Shown here: positions 5,338 through 6,979 of the stretch, piece by piece
Position numbering within the stretch: position 1 is the first letter of the stretch
Layout of the letters: the number at the start of each line of letters is the position of its first letter
DNA from: CAZCWX01 sp964502465
GTDB taxonomy: Bacteria; Desulfobacterota; Binatia; Bin18
Length of the DNA: 6,979 bases
NCBI GenBank assembly: GCA_964502465.1
Contig: CAZCWX010000139.1
Location: 1 to 6,979, forward strand
Direction: 5' to 3'
Position numbers and translations under genes: made by a program
Notes under the pieces: model-generated
Database searches by the model: none
What the model was told of the DNA's origin: nothing
The model's input: the letters and a program-made list of their open reading frames with translations, nothing else

Positions 5338-6979
5338 TCACATCTCCATCACAAATGGTAGCACGACTGGACGGCGACCAAGCGTGCGCCGGAAATACCG
5401 GCGCAGTGATAAACGGACTTGCTCCTTCACTATACCAATATCGGTACGCGATTCGGGCGGGAGTTCATCTAAGGCTACGCGCACCGCCGCTTTCGCGGCT
5501 TCAACCCCCTCACCGTTCGTTGTCGGCAAAAATCCGCGAGAAAGCAGGTCTGGTCCAGATAACAGCTCTCCGGTTTGCTGTTCCACTCCCAAAATTGCGA
5601 CCACGAGGCCGTCTTCAGCCAGGTGCCTCCGGTCGCGCAAGACTTCCTCTTCAATCCCCCCCAAGCCGTCAACAAAGACTCGCCCCGCTCGTACTGGTTC
5701 AGTAATCTGCGCGCCCTCAGCGTTGAGTTCGAGTACTTGTCCATTCTCTAACAAAAAGACCCCGTCGGGATCAACGCCCATCTCACGCGCTAACTGACAG
5801 TGACGCACCAGATAGCGATACTCGCCATGAATGGGGACAAAATAGCGAGGGCGGACAAGGTTGAACATGAGTTGGAGTTCTTCTTGACTCGCGTGGCCGG
5901 ACACGTGCACACAGGAGATGGCTTCATAATACACCTCAGCGCCACGCCGGCACAAATGGTCGATCAGACGGGCAATTGTGCGCTCATTGCCAGGGATTAC
6001 ACGCGAAGACAGAATTACCCGGTCGCCAGGACCTAGCTTGACGTGCGGGTGATTATCAACCGCAATACGGGCCAGGGCAGAGAGCGGTTCCCCTTGCGAA
6101 CCAGTCGTCAGGAGCGTGACCATACGCGGGTCACGACTCGCCACCGCAGGCACGTCAATGAATGTGTTGGAAGTGATCTGCAAATGGCCAGTCTGACGGG
6201 CAATATCAATGTTACCAACCAAGCTCTTGCCCACAACACCAACGGCACGGCCTTGCTGAATCGAGAGATCAATGACCTGGCGGATGCGATGAATGTGAGA
6301 AGCGAACGTTGCCACCAGTACCTTGCCGCTCGCGTGTGCCATGAGTTCTTCGAGCGGCCGTGTCACGGTCCGCTCAGACGGGGTGGAACCCGGACGTTCG
6401 ACATTGGTCGAATCAGACAGGAGCAACAGCACTCCACGCTCGCCAAATTCAGCGAGGCGAGTGAGATCAGACCGGCAGCCATCGATTGGTGTCTGATCGA
6501 ACTTAAAGTCTCCGGTATGAATAACGGTCCCGAGAGGAGTAGTGATCGCAAGCGCCACCGCGTCAACGATACTATGCGTAACGGAGATCCCCTCGATCGT
6601 GAACGGACCTATCTGCCATGACTGGCGCGGACGAAATTCATGGAGTGCCGTGCTTTTCAGGAGATTATGTTCGTTGAGTTTGTCGTGTAACAATCCTAGC
6701 GTAAATGGGGTCCCATAAACTGGCACGTTAAACTCGCGGAGCAGATGAGGCAGCGCACCGATGTGGTCCTCGTGACCGTGAGTGAACACGATCGCCTGGA
6801 GATGGTGTTTCTCCCGTAAATAGCTGAAATCGGGAATGACGACATCGATGCCGAGCATTCCCTGGTCGGGAAACATCAGCCCACAGTCTATGGCAATCGC
6901 GACGCTCTCATCAGCGTCGGCAGCCCAGTACTCGATGAGCATGAGGTTGAGGCCAATTTCTCCCAATCCTCCGAGGGGA
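5338..6979 (-). CDS. rnj: Ribonuclease J (metallo-beta-lactamase/beta-CASP nuclease), N-terminus cut by the window edge
   Basis: RNase J is a zinc-dependent endo- and 5'-3' exoribonuclease of mRNA decay and rRNA maturation. The frame is open to the window edge and begins with PLGGLGEIGLN, the conserved first strand of the family. The true start therefore lies only a few codons, perhaps up to about 20, outside; the TTG at 6966 is inside this motif and is not a start. The window holds 546 residues. Metal-binding motifs, numbered from the first visible residue, are HGHEDH (67-72), THS (H135), HTGDFK (D157), SGH (H362) and PIHGEYR (H384). SDSTN (188-192) and the beta-CASP segment VATFASHIHR are also present. 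The C-terminal dimerisation domain runs through ELPPESRTDIG and RRYFRRTLGRRPVVLPFVMEM. All catalytic ligands are present, so an active enzyme is expected. It ends in TGA, 16 bases before ftsK, suggesting an operon. Confidence 0.97.
   Translation of the reverse strand, partial: PLGGLGEIGLNLMLIEYWAADADESVAIAIDCGLMFPDQGMLGIDVVIPDFSYLREKHHLQAIVFTHGHEDHIGALPHLLREFNVPVYGTPFTLGLLHDKLNEHNLLKSTALHEFRPRQSWQIGPFTIEGISVTHSIVDAVALAITTPLGTVIHTGDFKFDQTPIDGCRSDLTRLAEFGERGVLLLLSDSTNVERPGSTPSERTVTRPLEELMAHASGKVLVATFASHIHRIRQVIDLSIQQGRAVGVVGKSLVGNIDIARQTGHLQITSNTFIDVPAVASRDPRMVTLLTTGSQGEPLSALARIAVDNHPHVKLGPGDRVILSSRVIPGNERTIARLIDHLCRRGAEVYYEAISCVHVSGHASQEELQLMFNLVRPRYFVPIHGEYRYLVRHCQLAREMGVDPDGVFLLENGQVLELNAEGAQITEPVRAGRVFVDGLGGIEEEVLRDRRHLAEDGLVVAILGVEQQTGELLSGPDLLSRGFLPTTNGEGVEAAKAAVRVALDELPPESRTDIGIVKEQVRLSLRRYFRRTLGRRPVVLPFVMEM

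Noticed and set aside
5046..5797. Plus-strand frames of 158 and 219 codons over the ftsK-rnj junction
   Set aside because: Both are antisense to two well-supported genes and show no domain.
6043..6621. Plus-strand frame of 192 codons inside RNase J
   Set aside because: It is antisense to the catalytic domain of RNase J, which carries all expected motifs.

Overview
This 6,979-base window looks like ordinary bacterial chromosome of moderate GC content. Every gene I can support lies on the minus strand, so transcription runs from high to low coordinates. Five protein genes are present. Two of them run off the window edges (an acetyl-CoA synthetase at the left, ribonuclease J at the right). There is also one decayed transposase fragment. 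The organism cannot be named from this evidence. RNase J directly followed by an SpoIIIE-sized FtsK is an arrangement I associate from memory with deltaproteobacterial-type and related lineages, and that is inference only. The REP-like palindrome and the IS701-type remnant suggest a genome with some repeat and mobile-element load.

Reading in the direction of transcription: (a) 6979-5338 is most of RNase J, whose first residues lie outside the window. (b) After a 16-base gap that holds a strong ribosome-binding site comes ftsK (5321-2934), a membrane-anchored DNA translocase. These two look like one operon. (c) A gene-poor stretch of 587 bases (2933-2347) follows. Its right half has no recognisable content. 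Its left half is a truncated, frame-disrupted piece of an IS701/DDE-type transposase that runs up to the ribosome-binding site of the next gene. (d) 2330-1902 is a small flavin- or F420-binding PPOX-family protein, and 1833-1024 is a HEAT-repeat protein with a very basic tail. The 68 bases between them would allow co-transcription. (e) 1023-843 is intergenic and carries a REP-like palindrome and the acs ribosome-binding site. (f) 842-1 is the N-terminal 280 codons of acetyl-CoA synthetase.

The functions are housekeeping: RNA processing and decay, chromosome segregation at division, acetate activation, and two accessory proteins whose substrates cannot be read from sequence. I found no CRISPR array, rRNA, tRNA, toxin-antitoxin pair, phage module or convincing novel system. 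The points most worth a second look are the transposase remnant with two compensating frameshifts beside a live gene, the start-site corrections for ftsK and rnj, and the basic-tailed HEAT protein.
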